A stretch of 31,516 nt of DNA from CAYSIX01 sp964431205 (lineage in GTDB: Bacteria > Planctomycetota > Phycisphaerae > Phycisphaerales > Phycisphaeraceae), in contig CAYSIX010000012.1 of the NCBI GenBank assembly GCA_964431205.1, positions 1-31,516 on the forward strand, in the 5' to 3' direction. Of the stretch, positions 1-9,066 are shown piece by piece (the first letter of the stretch is position 1; the number at the start of each line of letters is the position of its first letter). A program made the position numbers and the translations under genes. Under the pieces are notes generated by a model. That model had not been told where the DNA came from. It saw only the letters and a program-made list of their open reading frames with translations, and ran no database searches.

Positions 1-1709
1 GCGACGGCATCCACGGCGCCACCTTTTCCAGCGCCGAGCTCACCGATGCGCACGCCGACGAGTTCGCCCACGCCGTCCAGATCGGCAACCCCATCACCCA
101 GAAAAAGATGCTCGACGTGATCCTCCGCGCCCGTGACGAGGCCGACGGCCCGCTCTTCCACGCCATCACCGACTGCGGTGCCGGCGGGTTCTCCAGCGCC
201 GTCGGCGAGATGGGCGAGCGCGTGGGCGCGTGCGTGCGGCTCGACGCCGCGCCGCTCAAGTACGAGGGCCTGACTTACACCGAGGTCTGGATCAGCGAGG
301 CGCAGGAGCGCATGGTGCTGGCGGTCCCGCCCGATCGCGTCGACCGGCTGCGCGAGCTGTGCGAGGCCGAGGACGTGCCCCTGGCCGACCTCGGCCAGTT
401 CGGCTACCACGCCGACGGCCCGGGCACGGGCGAACCCGTCCTCGTGCTGACCTACCACGGCCGGGAAGTCGGCCGGCTCGCCATGCCGTTCCTGCACGAG
501 GGCCTGCCCACGCCGACGCGACAGGCCGTCGATCAACCGCCACCGCCGCCATCGCCCGGCGTCACCCCGACCGCGCCGCGACGACGCCCGGCGCCCCCCG
601 GCCTGGCCGAGCAACTGATCGCCCTGCTGCGACACCCCGACATCGCCTCCAAGCACTGGATCATTCGCCAGTACGACCATGAGGTGCAGGGCGGATCGAC
701 GGTCAAACCCCTTGTCGGGCCCGAGCAGGACGGCCCCTCCGACGCGGCGGTGATCCGACCGAAACTCGACAGTGACCGCGGCGCCGCCCTGGGTTGCGGC
801 CTCGCCCCGCACCTTGCCGAAAAGGCCACCGCCCGCGCCCTGGCCCGCGACGGCGACTCCTACTGGGCCACCCTCGCCGCACTCGACGAGGCGATCCGCA
901 ACGTCGTCTGCGTCGGCGCGGAACCCGACCGCATCGCCCTGCTCGACAACTTCTGCTGGCCCGGGTGCGACGATCCCGCACGCCTGGCCACGCTCGTCCG
1001 CGCCGCCGAGGCCTGCTACGACGGCGCCATCGCTTACCGTGCCCCGTTCGTCTCCGGCAAGGACTCGCTCAACAACCAGTTCACACTCGACGACGGCCGG
1101 CTCATCACCATCCCCGCGACGCTGCTGATCACCGCCCTCGGCATCGTCAACGACGTGCGCCGTTGCGTGACCATGGACGCCAAGCGACCCGGCGATGCGC
1201 TGTTCATCGTCGGCTCCACCTCGCCGTGCATGGGCGGGTCGCACCATCGCGCGCTGTTCGATACGCCGGGCCTGGACGGCCGCATCCCCCGCCTGAGCCT
1301 CGACGACGGCCCCAGGCACGCCCGCGCCGCGGCAAGCCTGATCGAACAGGGCCTGGTCAGCGCGGCCCATGACTGCAGCGACGGCGGGCTGCTCGTCGCC
1401 GCGGCGGAGGTGGCGTTCGCCGGTCGCGTCGGCCTCGACCTCGACCTGCAGCACCTTCCCGGTGACCGTGCGCTGGACACCCTCGCCGCGTGCTTCGCCG
1501 AGACGCCCGGCCGCTACCTGCTCGAGATCCGCCCGGAACACGTCGACGCCGCCGTGCGGCTGCTGCGTGAGGCGGGCGTGAGCTTCGCCCAGATCGGCGT
1601 GTTCGCCGAAGCGCCCCGCCTGACGCTCCGCACGCCGCGCGACGGACGACTCCTCGACGCCCCGCTCGACGACCTGCGTGACGCCTGGCTCAGCCCGCTC
1701 GACTGGTGA
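1..1709 (+). CDS. purL: Phosphoribosylformylglycinamidine synthase, PurL subunit/domain (5' partial)
   Basis: PurL makes formylglycinamidine ribonucleotide from FGAR, glutamine and ATP in de novo purine synthesis, in the cytoplasm. The reading frame is open from base 3, before the first ATG at 108, and begins with DGIHGATFSS, a PurL hallmark, so the true start lies upstream of the window. Later landmarks are VQIGNPITQKKML, the glycine-rich DCGAGGFSSAVGEMGE, PFVSGKDSLNN and DCSDGGLL near the C-terminus. The first AIRS-type half ends in a proline-rich linker at about 535-600, followed by the second half with its ATP-binding C-terminal domain. About 569 residues are visible. The PFVSGKDSLNN style suggests the longer PurL form, but this cannot be settled without the missing N-terminus. 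There is no frameshift. The next gene follows after 72 bp on the same strand. Confidence 0.95.
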   Translation, partial: DGIHGATFSSAELTDAHADEFAHAVQIGNPITQKKMLDVILRARDEADGPLFHAITDCGAGGFSSAVGEMGERVGACVRLDAAPLKYEGLTYTEVWISEAQERMVLAVPPDRVDRLRELCEAEDVPLADLGQFGYHADGPGTGEPVLVLTYHGREVGRLAMPFLHEGLPTPTRQAVDQPPPPPSPGVTPTAPRRRPAPPGLAEQLIALLRHPDIASKHWIIRQYDHEVQGGSTVKPLVGPEQDGPSDAAVIRPKLDSDRGAALGCGLAPHLAEKATARALARDGDSYWATLAALDEAIRNVVCVGAEPDRIALLDNFCWPGCDDPARLATLVRAAEACYDGAIAYRAPFVSGKDSLNNQFTLDDGRLITIPATLLITALGIVNDVRRCVTMDAKRPGDALFIVGSTSPCMGGSHHRALFDTPGLDGRIPRLSLDDGPRHARAAASLIEQGLVSAAHDCSDGGLLVAAAEVAFAGRVGLDLDLQHLPGDRALDTLAACFAETPGRYLLEIRPEHVDAAVRLLREAGVSFAQIGVFAEAPRLTLRTPRDGRLLDAPLDDLRDAWLSPLDW

Positions 1710-1769
1710 CGAGACCACGCCACCTCGGTCAGAGGACGCGCACCTTCACGTGATCCCGACGCGCCCAGG

Positions 1770-1775
1770 AACAAT
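1770..1775 (+). promoter_or_regulatory. Weak -10-like box directly before the MFS gene
   Basis: AACAAT matches TATAAT at four of six positions and ends six bases before the GTG at 1782. This is the same spacing as the clearer boxes before polA and the nitroreductase gene. No Shine-Dalgarno precedes the GTG. A leaderless transcript would fit, but the box is weak and no clear -35 is seen. Confidence 0.3.
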
Positions 1776-1781
1776 CGCCCT

Positions 1782-3134
1782 GTGGAATCCATACGTGTGA
1801 GCGAGTCGACCCCCTCCAGCACGCCGATCGCCGAGCAGGTCTACGAGTGGCTGACGGACGAGGACGACGGCCGCGCGTGCGAGGAAATCCCGCATGAGGC
1901 GTGCCGCGCGGCGCCGCGCAGCTTCCTGCTGAACGTGGCCAACGGCTGCGCGACGAAGCTGGCCGAGCAGCTCGCCAGCCCGGGGCTGGTGCTGCCGTGG
2001 CTGTTGCAGACGATGGGCGCGCCGACGGCGATGGCGGGGTGGCTGGTTCCGATCAAGCAGGTCGGCGGGCTCCTGCCGCAGTTGCTGGTGGCGGGTTGGA
2101 TCCGTGGGTTCCGCCGTCGCAAGTGGTTCTGGGTCGGCGCAGGATCGTTTCAGGCGGCGATGCTGGCGGTCATGGTGGTGGTGGCGCTGGGTGGGGGCGG
2201 CGTGTCGGGCGGTCTGGCGGTGCTGGGGCTGTTGCTGCTTTTCCGGATCGCAAGCGGGATCGGTTCGGTGGCGTTCTCCGACGTGGTGGGCAAGACCGTG
2301 CCGCGGGAGGTGCGCGGGCGGATGCTGGCGTACCGCGCGGCGTTCGGCGGAGCACTGGCGCTGGGCGCCGGCGTCGTCATGCGGCTGACGATCGACGGCG
2401 ACGGCTCGAGAATCGTGTTCGCGTGGCTGATCGGTCTGGCGGCGGCGCTTTGGGCGGGGGCGGCGGTGCTGTTCGGAATGATCCCGGAGCAGCACGGGGC
2501 GACGGAGGGCGGTCGCAGCGGGGTCGGCGCGTTGGCCGACACGCTGGGGCTGCTCAGGGGCGACGGCGGCTTGCGGCGGTTCGTGGCGGTGCGCTGCCTA
2601 CTGCTGGCCGGTGAGTTGGCCACGCCGTTTCTCGTGCTCGTGGCCCGGTCGATCGAAGAGGAGCCGCAACTGGCCGACCTGGGGCTGTACGTGACGGCGA
2701 TGGCGGCGGCGCAGGTGCTCAGCAGCCCGGCGTGGGGGTGGCTGGCCGATCGCAGCAGTCGCGGGCTGATGGGGATCGGCGGCGGGTGCGCGGCCGGGGC
2801 GTGCGCCGCCGGCGTGGCGCTGGGGACGGTCGGGTCGGGCCTCGCGACGGCGTGGCTGTTCGCCGCCCTCTTTTTCGTGCTCGGGCTCGGGCACGGCGCG
2901 ATCCGACTCGGCCGCAAGACCTACCTGGTCAACTTCGCGCCCATCGACCTCAAGGGCAGCTACAAGGCGGTGACGAACACGATCGCCGGGCTGGCGGCGA
3001 TCGTCGGCGGCGCGGTGGGCTTCCTGGGCGAAGCCGACGGCGCGACGCTCGCGCTGCTCGTGCTGCTGGTCGCCTGCGCCGCCGGCGCGATCGGCGCGCT
3101 GCTGCTCCGGCCAGATCGCGACACCGATCTATAA
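1782..3134 (+). CDS. Major facilitator superfamily transporter
   Basis: This is a 450-residue polytopic membrane protein. A hydrophilic, acidic N-terminus of about 45 residues precedes roughly 12 hydrophobic segments, with a charged break in the middle (near EQHGATEGGRSG) typical of the two six-helix MFS halves. The basic loop IRGFRRRKW after the second helix resembles the MFS loop 2-3 signature. The substrate cannot be told from sequence. The start chosen is GTG at 1782; it has no Shine-Dalgarno but has a -10-like box six bases upstream. The stop codon TAA (3132-3134) lies inside the TATAAT box of the polA promoter, so this gene and polA are very close but probably transcribed separately. 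Family assignment is good; function is unknown. Confidence 0.8.
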   Translation: MESIRVSESTPSSTPIAEQVYEWLTDEDDGRACEEIPHEACRAAPRSFLLNVANGCATKLAEQLASPGLVLPWLLQTMGAPTAMAGWLVPIKQVGGLLPQLLVAGWIRGFRRRKWFWVGAGSFQAAMLAVMVVVALGGGGVSGGLAVLGLLLLFRIASGIGSVAFSDVVGKTVPREVRGRMLAYRAAFGGALALGAGVVMRLTIDGDGSRIVFAWLIGLAAALWAGAAVLFGMIPEQHGATEGGRSGVGALADTLGLLRGDGGLRRFVAVRCLLLAGELATPFLVLVARSIEEEPQLADLGLYVTAMAAAQVLSSPAWGWLADRSSRGLMGIGGGCAAGACAAGVALGTVGSGLATAWLFAALFFVLGLGHGAIRLGRKTYLVNFAPIDLKGSYKAVTNTIAGLAAIVGGAVGFLGEADGATLALLVLLVACAAGAIGALLLRPDRDTDL

Positions 3135-3135
3135 T
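3130..3135 (+). promoter_or_regulatory. polA promoter -10 box, leaderless arrangement
   Basis: A perfect TATAAT ends six bases before the polA ATG and overlaps the TAA stop of the MFS gene. With normal spacing from -10 to transcription start, the transcript would begin at or next to the A of ATG 3142, giving a leaderless mRNA. No convincing -35 hexamer is visible 16-18 bp upstream, and there is no Shine-Dalgarno between box and start. Confidence 0.6.
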
Positions 3136-3141
3136 CCGCCC

Positions 3142-5997
3142 ATGTCCCACGACGGCCACATGCTTTACCTGATCGACGGCCACGCCCAGATCTTCCGCTC
3201 CTACTTCGCGATCCGTGGGGGCATGACCAGCCCCGTTACCGGCGAGCCGACCAACGCCACCTTCGCCTTCACCGGCATGCTGCTCAAGCTGTTCAACCAG
3301 TTCGAGCCGCGGTACGTCGCCATGGCCATCGACTCCGAGGGCAAGACGTTTCGCGACGAGATCTACGAGGATTACAAGGCCAACCGGGAAGCCCCGCCCG
3401 AGGACTTCGCCGTCCAGATCCCGCGGATCCTGGAGATCACACGACTGTTCGGCGTCCCGGTCCTGTCCCATCAGGGCGCTGAGGCCGACGACATCATCGC
3501 CACCATCGCCACGCGCCTCACGGCATCGGACCATGACGGCGATCGCGACGTCACCGTCGCCATCGTCTCCAAGGACAAGGACCTCGAGCAACTGCTCGGC
3601 GACCGCGTGAAGATGTTCGACATCCACACCGACACGACCATCGACGTCGAAACCCTGAAAGAGACCAAGGGCATCGCGCCCGAGCAGGTGATCGACCTGC
3701 TCACGCTCACCGGGGACTCGACCGACAACATCCCGGGCGTCGCGGGCGTCGGGACCAAGACGGCGGCCAAGCTGCTGCAGGAGTTCGGCTCAATCGACAA
3801 TCTGCTGGCGAACGTCGACAAGATCAAGGGCAAGCGGCGTGAGAACATCGAGGCCGCACGCCCGTTTCTCGACAAGGCGCGGCAGCTCGTGACGCTCAAG
3901 CGCGATGTGCCGATCGACTTCAAGCTCGAAGACGCGCACGTCGATCAAATCGACGCCACGGCGCTCCAGCGGCTGTTCAAGAAGCTGGGGTTCAACCGCC
4001 ACCAGCGCGACCTCGAACGATTGCTCGATCGCTACAGCTCGGGCCCGATCGCTTCGAACCCGGATGACCCGACAAGCGACACCGCCCTGTTTGCCACCGG
4101 CCTCTTTCCCGACGATGCGCAGACGGCGGATTCGCCGGCGGCCAGCCCGTCCACGCCCGGACGCACGACCGCGGCCGACTTCGACTACCGCGCGGTGACA
4201 ACCCACGACGAACTCGACGAGCTGGCGGCGACTCTGCGCCGGCAGAAGCTGATCGCCGTGGACAGCGAGACGGTCGGGCTGGGGCACCGGACGGAGCTGT
4301 GCGGGCTGTGCTTCGCGTGGCAGGCGGGCAGCGGCGTGTACGTGCCGGTGCGCTCGCCGAAGCCGTCCGAGCACCTGGACCGCGAGACCGTGCTATCGGC
4401 TCTGCGCGACGTGCTGGAAGACCCGTCGCTGCCCAAGTGCGGGCACAACGTCAAGTACGACTGGCTCGTGCTCGAACACGCCGGCGTGCGGATGCGCGGC
4501 GTGGTGTTCGACACGATGATCGCGGCGTTTCTCGTCGGGGCCCCGGGGCAGGCGCTCGATCACCTGGCGCTGTCGGAGCTGAACCACGAGATGACGCCGA
4601 TCAGCGCGTTGATCGGCCCGCGCGAACGGGGCAAGCCGCAAAAGACGATGGACCAGGTGCCGCTGGAACAGGTGACGGCGTACGCCGCCGAGGACGCCGA
4701 CGTCACGCTGCGGCTGTACGAAAAGCTCAAGCCGCGCCTGACGACGCTCGGGATGCAGGAGCTGGCCGAGCGCGTGGAGATGCCGCTGGTCGAGGTGCTG
4801 GCCGTGATGGAAGCCAACGGCATCCGCGTGGACCCCGATGTGCTGGACGAGCAGCGGCGCGAGCTGGAGGCCCGCATCGTCGAGCTGCGCGACGCGATCC
4901 ACGAGGCCGCCGGCGAGCCGTTCAACATCGACTCGCCCAAGCAGCTCGGCGAGGTCCTCTTCCAGAAGCTCAAGCTCCCGGTCGTGAAGAAGACCAAGAC
5001 CGGCGCCTCGACCGACATCGAGGTGCTGGAGAAGCTCGCGGACATGGACGGGCTGGACGCGTCGGCCCAGCTCGTGCCGGGGCTGATCGTCGAGTACCGC
5101 CAGCTCACCAAGCTCGTGGGCACGTACCTCGAGGCGCTGAAGCAGAGCATCGACGCCAAGACCGGGCGCATCCACGCCACGTTCCACCAGACCGGCGCCG
5201 CGACGGGCCGGCTCTCCTCCAGCGGGCCGAACCTGCAGAACATCCCGATCCGCACCGACCTCGGGCGGCAGGTGCGCAAGGCCTTCGTCGCGGATCCGGA
5301 TCACCTGCTGATCAGCGTCGATTATTCACAGATCGAGCTGCGCCTGCTGGCGCACCTCAGCGAAGACCCCGCGCTGCTGGACGCGTTCCGCAAGGGTCAG
5401 GACATCCACAGCGCCGTGGCGGCGCAGGTGTTCGGCCTCGACCCGGACGCGGTGACGACCGAACAGCGCGCCCGAGCCAAGGTGATCAACTTCGGGATCG
5501 TGTACGGCATCACAAAGTACGGCCTGTCCCGTCGAATCGAGGGCATGAGCGTCGAGGACGCGGACCGGCTGATCACCGAGTACCGCGCCCGCTTCGCCGG
5601 GATCGATTCGTTCCTGGCCCAGTGCGTCGAACACGCGCGGACGCACGGCTACGTCCGCACCATGCTCGGCCGACGACGATCGATCCCACAGATCGACTCG
5701 CGCAACCCCCAGCAGCGCGCCCTCGGGGAACGGCTTGCGATCAACACCGTCGTGCAGGGCAGCGCCGCGGATCTGATCAAGCTCGCGATGGTGAACCTGC
5801 ACCGGCGGATCGAGGACGAGTCGCTGTCATTGCGGATGCTGCTGCAGATCCACGACGAGCTGGTGCTCGAGGCGCCGGCCGCGCAAGCCGAGCCGATGAG
5901 CGCCGTCGTGCGCGAGGCGATGGAGGGGGCGATGGAGCTGAGGGTGCCGCTGAAGGCCGAGGTGGGCGTGGGCCCGGACTGGTACAGCGCCAAGTGA
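3142..5997 (+). CDS. polA: DNA polymerase I
   Basis: This full-length 951-residue family A polymerase acts in Okazaki fragment processing and repair. The N-terminal 5' nuclease domain (about 1-290) shows LIDGHAQIFRSYFA, GAEADDIIATIA and TGDSTDNIPGVAGVGTKTA. The 3'-5' exonuclease domain (about 345-535) keeps its acidic residues: VDSETVGL near 373, HNVKYD, and YAAEDADV near 514, so proofreading should be active. The polymerase domain carries TGRLSSSGPNLQNIP, motif A DYSQIELR near 727, motif B RARAKVINFGIVYG near 776-789 and motif C IHDELV near 903. The phenylalanine in motif B is the usual form that discriminates against dideoxynucleotides. Length is close to the 928 residues of the E. coli enzyme. 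All three domains are intact, unlike some lineages whose exonuclease is degenerate. The start at ATG 3142 fits the N-terminus and the TATAAT just upstream. Confidence 0.97.
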   Translation: MSHDGHMLYLIDGHAQIFRSYFAIRGGMTSPVTGEPTNATFAFTGMLLKLFNQFEPRYVAMAIDSEGKTFRDEIYEDYKANREAPPEDFAVQIPRILEITRLFGVPVLSHQGAEADDIIATIATRLTASDHDGDRDVTVAIVSKDKDLEQLLGDRVKMFDIHTDTTIDVETLKETKGIAPEQVIDLLTLTGDSTDNIPGVAGVGTKTAAKLLQEFGSIDNLLANVDKIKGKRRENIEAARPFLDKARQLVTLKRDVPIDFKLEDAHVDQIDATALQRLFKKLGFNRHQRDLERLLDRYSSGPIASNPDDPTSDTALFATGLFPDDAQTADSPAASPSTPGRTTAADFDYRAVTTHDELDELAATLRRQKLIAVDSETVGLGHRTELCGLCFAWQAGSGVYVPVRSPKPSEHLDRETVLSALRDVLEDPSLPKCGHNVKYDWLVLEHAGVRMRGVVFDTMIAAFLVGAPGQALDHLALSELNHEMTPISALIGPRERGKPQKTMDQVPLEQVTAYAAEDADVTLRLYEKLKPRLTTLGMQELAERVEMPLVEVLAVMEANGIRVDPDVLDEQRRELEARIVELRDAIHEAAGEPFNIDSPKQLGEVLFQKLKLPVVKKTKTGASTDIEVLEKLADMDGLDASAQLVPGLIVEYRQLTKLVGTYLEALKQSIDAKTGRIHATFHQTGAATGRLSSSGPNLQNIPIRTDLGRQVRKAFVADPDHLLISVDYSQIELRLLAHLSEDPALLDAFRKGQDIHSAVAAQVFGLDPDAVTTEQRARAKVINFGIVYGITKYGLSRRIEGMSVEDADRLITEYRARFAGIDSFLAQCVEHARTHGYVRTMLGRRRSIPQIDSRNPQQRALGERLAINTVVQGSAADLIKLAMVNLHRRIEDESLSLRMLLQIHDELVLEAPAAQAEPMSAVVREAMEGAMELRVPLKAEVGVGPDWYSAK

Positions 5998-6013
5998 CCG
6001 CAGCGGGTCTGCG

Positions 6014-6040
6014 TTGAGCGCGCGGCGGACCTGCTATGAT
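6014..6040 (+). promoter_or_regulatory. Candidate promoter of the ABC exporter gene
   Basis: TTGAGC (6014-6019), a 15-bp spacer and TATGAT (6035-6040) lie in the short gap after polA. The -10 box ends eight bases before ATG 6049, so the leader would be zero to two bases. The spacer is shorter than the ideal 17 bp, so the -35 call is weaker than the -10 call. Confidence 0.4.
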
Positions 6041-6048
6041 TGGTTGGA

Positions 6049-8046
6049 ATGGCGCGTGTACGATCCAGCCGACAGCAGTATCGCGAATACCGGGAAAAGC
6101 TGAAGAAGCGGCGCGTGTCCGAGCCGCGTCGGCCGGACGAGGTCGAGCTCGGCCGGAGGCCGCGGTTCGAGCGACGCCGCGGGTTCCTTACGCTCTTCAT
6201 CGCGTTCCTGGGCATCCTGCGCGGGCGGCACGGCCTGCTCGCCGGTGCGCTCGGCCTGCTCACGCTCTCCAAGCTCTTCGAGCTCGCCGGGCCGTTCGGC
6301 TACAAGCTCGCGATCGATCAGGTGCTCGAGGAAAAGCCCTGGCCCGCCTGGCTCGAACCTTACGCCCCCACTCAGCTCAGCCCGTCCACCACGCTGCTGC
6401 TGATCGGGGGGATCATCATCGGCCTCAACCTCCTGGCCGTGGGCGTGAACATCACCGGTCGATGGTGGGCGACCAAGATCGCCTGGCACACGCGCTACGG
6501 CATGCGCCGCCGCGCGTTCGAGCACGCCGTCCACCTGCCCCTGCACCGCGTGCACCAGCTCAAGTCCGGCGGCGCGACGAGCATGATCCGCGAAGACGCC
6601 GGCAGCATCGGCGACCTCGTCTTCGCCATGCTGTACAACCCGTGGGCGGCGATCAGTCAGCTCGTCGGCGTGCTGGTCATCCTCGCGTTCGTCGAGTGGC
6701 GGCTGCTCGTCGGCGCCCTGATGCTGCTGCCGCTGATCTTCCTGACGCACCGGACGTGGATCGCGCGCATCCGCCCGCTGTTCCGGGACGTGCGGACCAC
6801 GCGGCAGCACATCGACGGGCAGGTGACCGAGGCTTTCGGCGGGATCCGCGTGGTGCGCACGTTCACCCGCCAGCACACCGAGGCGACGTCGTTCACCACG
6901 CGCAGCCACTTCATGGGCCGGCAGGAGCTGCTGGCGTGGTGGTGGAGCCGGGGCGTGGACATCGCCTGGCAACTGCTGATCCCGACGGCGATCGCCGCGG
7001 CCCTGTGCTATGGGGGATTGCGGATCATGGAGGACCGCCAGCTCGTCGCCGCCGGTCAGCTCTCCCCCGAGCGGGCGTTGACGATCGGCGACCTGGTGAT
7101 GTTCCTGGGGTACCTGGCGTCGCTGCTGCAGCCGCTGGCGAACCTGGCAGCGAGCGCGACGCAGTTCCAGAACAGCCTCGCCGGGCTGGACCGCACGCTC
7201 GATCTGCTGGAGGAGCCGTTGGAAAGCCCGAGCCCGGCGGACGCGGTCGAGCTGTCGCCGGTGAGCGTGCAGGGCCGGATCGAGCTGGAACGCGTCACGT
7301 TCCGCTACCCCGCCGGGGGCGAGCCGGCGCTGCGCGACGTCTCGCTCGAGGTCGAGCCGGGGCAGACGGTGGCGCTGGTCGGCCCCAGCGGCGCGGGCAA
7401 GACGACGCTGTGCAACCTGATCGCCCGCTTCTTCGATCCGACCGAAGGCCGCATCCTCATCGACGGGGTCGACCTGCGGCAGGTCAACGTGCACAGCTAT
7501 CGCCGGCTGCTGGCGATCGTCGAGCAGGACATCTTCCTGTTCGACGGCACCGTGGCGGAGAACATCGCCTACGGTCGGCGCGGCGCCAGCGAGCAGCGGA
7601 TCATCGAGGCGGCGCGGGCGGCCAACGCGCACGGTTTCATCGTGGACCTGCCTCGGGGCTACGAGACGTGGGTGGGTGAGCGTGGGGTGAAGCTCAGCGG
7701 CGGGCAGCGACAGCGCATCGCCATCGCCCGGGCCCTGCTGGCCGACCCGCGTATCCTGATCCTCGACGAGGCCACGAGCAACCTCGACACCGAGAGCGAG
7801 CGTCTGATCCAGGCCAGCCTCGCGCGGCTGATGACGGGCCGGACGAGCTTCGTGATCGCCCATCGGCTCAGCACGATCGCGCACGCCGATCGCATCGTCG
7901 TGCTCGAGGGCGGTCGCGTGATCGAGATGGGCTCGCACGACGAGCTGATGGCCGCCAGCTCGCGGTACCGGAAGATGGTCGAGTTGCAGCTGCGGCCGGT
8001 GACCCCGCCCGAGCCGGCCGAGCAGGACGCGTACGCCAACCCGTAG
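6049..8046 (+). CDS. ABC exporter, fused permease and ATPase (half-transporter)
   Basis: This 665-residue protein combines a membrane domain and a nucleotide-binding domain on one chain, the layout of type IV ABC exporters such as MsbA-like lipid or drug exporters, which work as dimers. The basic N-terminus (RSSRQQYREYREKLKKRR) is cytoplasmic; about six membrane segments span roughly residues 50-345. The ATPase domain has Walker A GPSGAGKTT near 445, Q-loop VEQDIFLFDG, signature LSGGQRQR near 549, Walker B ILILDEATSNLD near 569 and H-loop AHRLSTI near 604, so it should be catalytically competent. The substrate cannot be deduced. ATG 6049 is preferred over an in-frame TTG at 6040 because the TTG overlaps the -10 box. 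It may pair with itself, as no second half-transporter is nearby. Confidence 0.9.
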   Translation: MARVRSSRQQYREYREKLKKRRVSEPRRPDEVELGRRPRFERRRGFLTLFIAFLGILRGRHGLLAGALGLLTLSKLFELAGPFGYKLAIDQVLEEKPWPAWLEPYAPTQLSPSTTLLLIGGIIIGLNLLAVGVNITGRWWATKIAWHTRYGMRRRAFEHAVHLPLHRVHQLKSGGATSMIREDAGSIGDLVFAMLYNPWAAISQLVGVLVILAFVEWRLLVGALMLLPLIFLTHRTWIARIRPLFRDVRTTRQHIDGQVTEAFGGIRVVRTFTRQHTEATSFTTRSHFMGRQELLAWWWSRGVDIAWQLLIPTAIAAALCYGGLRIMEDRQLVAAGQLSPERALTIGDLVMFLGYLASLLQPLANLAASATQFQNSLAGLDRTLDLLEEPLESPSPADAVELSPVSVQGRIELERVTFRYPAGGEPALRDVSLEVEPGQTVALVGPSGAGKTTLCNLIARFFDPTEGRILIDGVDLRQVNVHSYRRLLAIVEQDIFLFDGTVAENIAYGRRGASEQRIIEAARAANAHGFIVDLPRGYETWVGERGVKLSGGQRQRIAIARALLADPRILILDEATSNLDTESERLIQASLARLMTGRTSFVIAHRLSTIAHADRIVVLEGGRVIEMGSHDELMAASSRYRKMVELQLRPVTPPEPAEQDAYANP

Positions 8047-8172
8047 CGAAGGCGGATCAACTCGGAAGCCCGCAGACACAATGGAGCAGAGGCTGCGACC
8101 GCCGACGATCGGCCGCGACCTGATTGATCGATCGGCACGGGCTTGCCCTGACGCGCTTGTTTGAGGCCGACT

Positions 8173-9036
8173 GTGTTCATCGATGTTCCGTCATCACGAT
8201 CGCCCAACGCCCGTCGCCGAGCGCATCGTCTGTTGCTGTATCGCTACGCGGTGCAACATCCGGAGGCCGAGGTGCGGTTCCTTCGGCGGGCGTATGCGCA
8301 CGGCGCGGGTGGTCGTGGCCCGAAGCCGACGCGGCTGAAGGAAGACTTCGCGGGCACGGCGGCGGTGGCGGCGGCGTGGGTGGGGATGGACGAGGATCAT
8401 CGCGCGATCGCGGTCGAGCATCACGGGCCGACGGCACGCTGGGCGGAGCGGGCGGCGCGGGACACGCTCGGCCGACGCGCGATCGACCTGCACGTCGTGG
8501 AGGCGGACGTGCATGAGCTGACCACGCCGCGGGTGGATGTCGTCGCGGCACTGAACTTCAGCACGTTCGCGTTTCACGATCGCGAGGCGTTGACGCGGTA
8601 CTTCCGTCACGCGCGGCGGTCGTTACGCCCCAACGGCGTCCTGGTGATCGACGCGTACGGCGGCCCCGGCGCCATGCGCGTGCAGACACAGGTCCGCCGC
8701 GTCGCGCCGCCGCCCAACAGCGGCCTCTCGTCCTTCGAGTACGCCTGGGAACAGCGCGCGTTCGATCACGCCACGCATCGCACGGACTGTCGCATTCACT
8801 TCCACGTCGGCGATTCAGGTCACGCCACGTGGCGGCGGAACGCGTTTCGTTACGACTGGCGGCTGTGGTCGCTGCCCGAGCTGCGCGAGCTCGCGCTCGC
8901 CGCGGGCTTTCGCGCCGCTCAGGTCTGGTGCGATCGCTTCGACGAGAAGCCGGGACGCAGCGACGGCCTGTTCCGCCCCCGCCGCAAGATACCGGCTCGG
9001 GAAGACTGGGTCGCCTACCTCGTCGCGCGACGGTGA
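8173..9036 (+). CDS. Class I SAM-dependent methyltransferase
   Basis: The protein (287 residues) resembles a Rossmann-fold methyltransferase. The N-terminal helix region (YRYAVQHPEAEVRFLRRAY) leads into LKEDFAGTAAVAAAWV, the SAM-binding motif I region of a family in which a DFxGT pattern replaces the common GxGxG. IAVEHHGPTARWA follows as motif II, where an acidic residue contacts the ribose. DVVAALNFSTFAFHDREAL and the RRSLRPNGVLVIDAYGG segment match the later core strands. The substrate is unknown. GTG 8173 is chosen because GAGG sits six bases upstream; the in-frame TTG at 8161 has no ribosome binding site. The gene converges with the glycosyltransferase gene, leaving only 30 bp between stops, and no terminator is visible there. 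Confidence 0.8.
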   Translation: MFIDVPSSRSPNARRRAHRLLLYRYAVQHPEAEVRFLRRAYAHGAGGRGPKPTRLKEDFAGTAAVAAAWVGMDEDHRAIAVEHHGPTARWAERAARDTLGRRAIDLHVVEADVHELTTPRVDVVAALNFSTFAFHDREALTRYFRHARRSLRPNGVLVIDAYGGPGAMRVQTQVRRVAPPPNSGLSSFEYAWEQRAFDHATHRTDCRIHFHVGDSGHATWRRNAFRYDWRLWSLPELRELALAAGFRAAQVWCDRFDEKPGRSDGLFRPRRKIPAREDWVAYLVARR

Positions 9037-9066
9037 GGCGCGCAAGGCGCATGGCACCCGTCACGA

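Noticed and set aside
6034..8079. Long open frame on the minus strand opposite the ABC exporter
   Set aside because: Antisense shadow of a gene with every ABC motif intact; composition is low-complexity.
8081..8164. A 27-codon open frame before the methyltransferase gene
   Set aside because: No ribosome binding site, no recognisable peptide features and no regulatory hairpin; likely chance.
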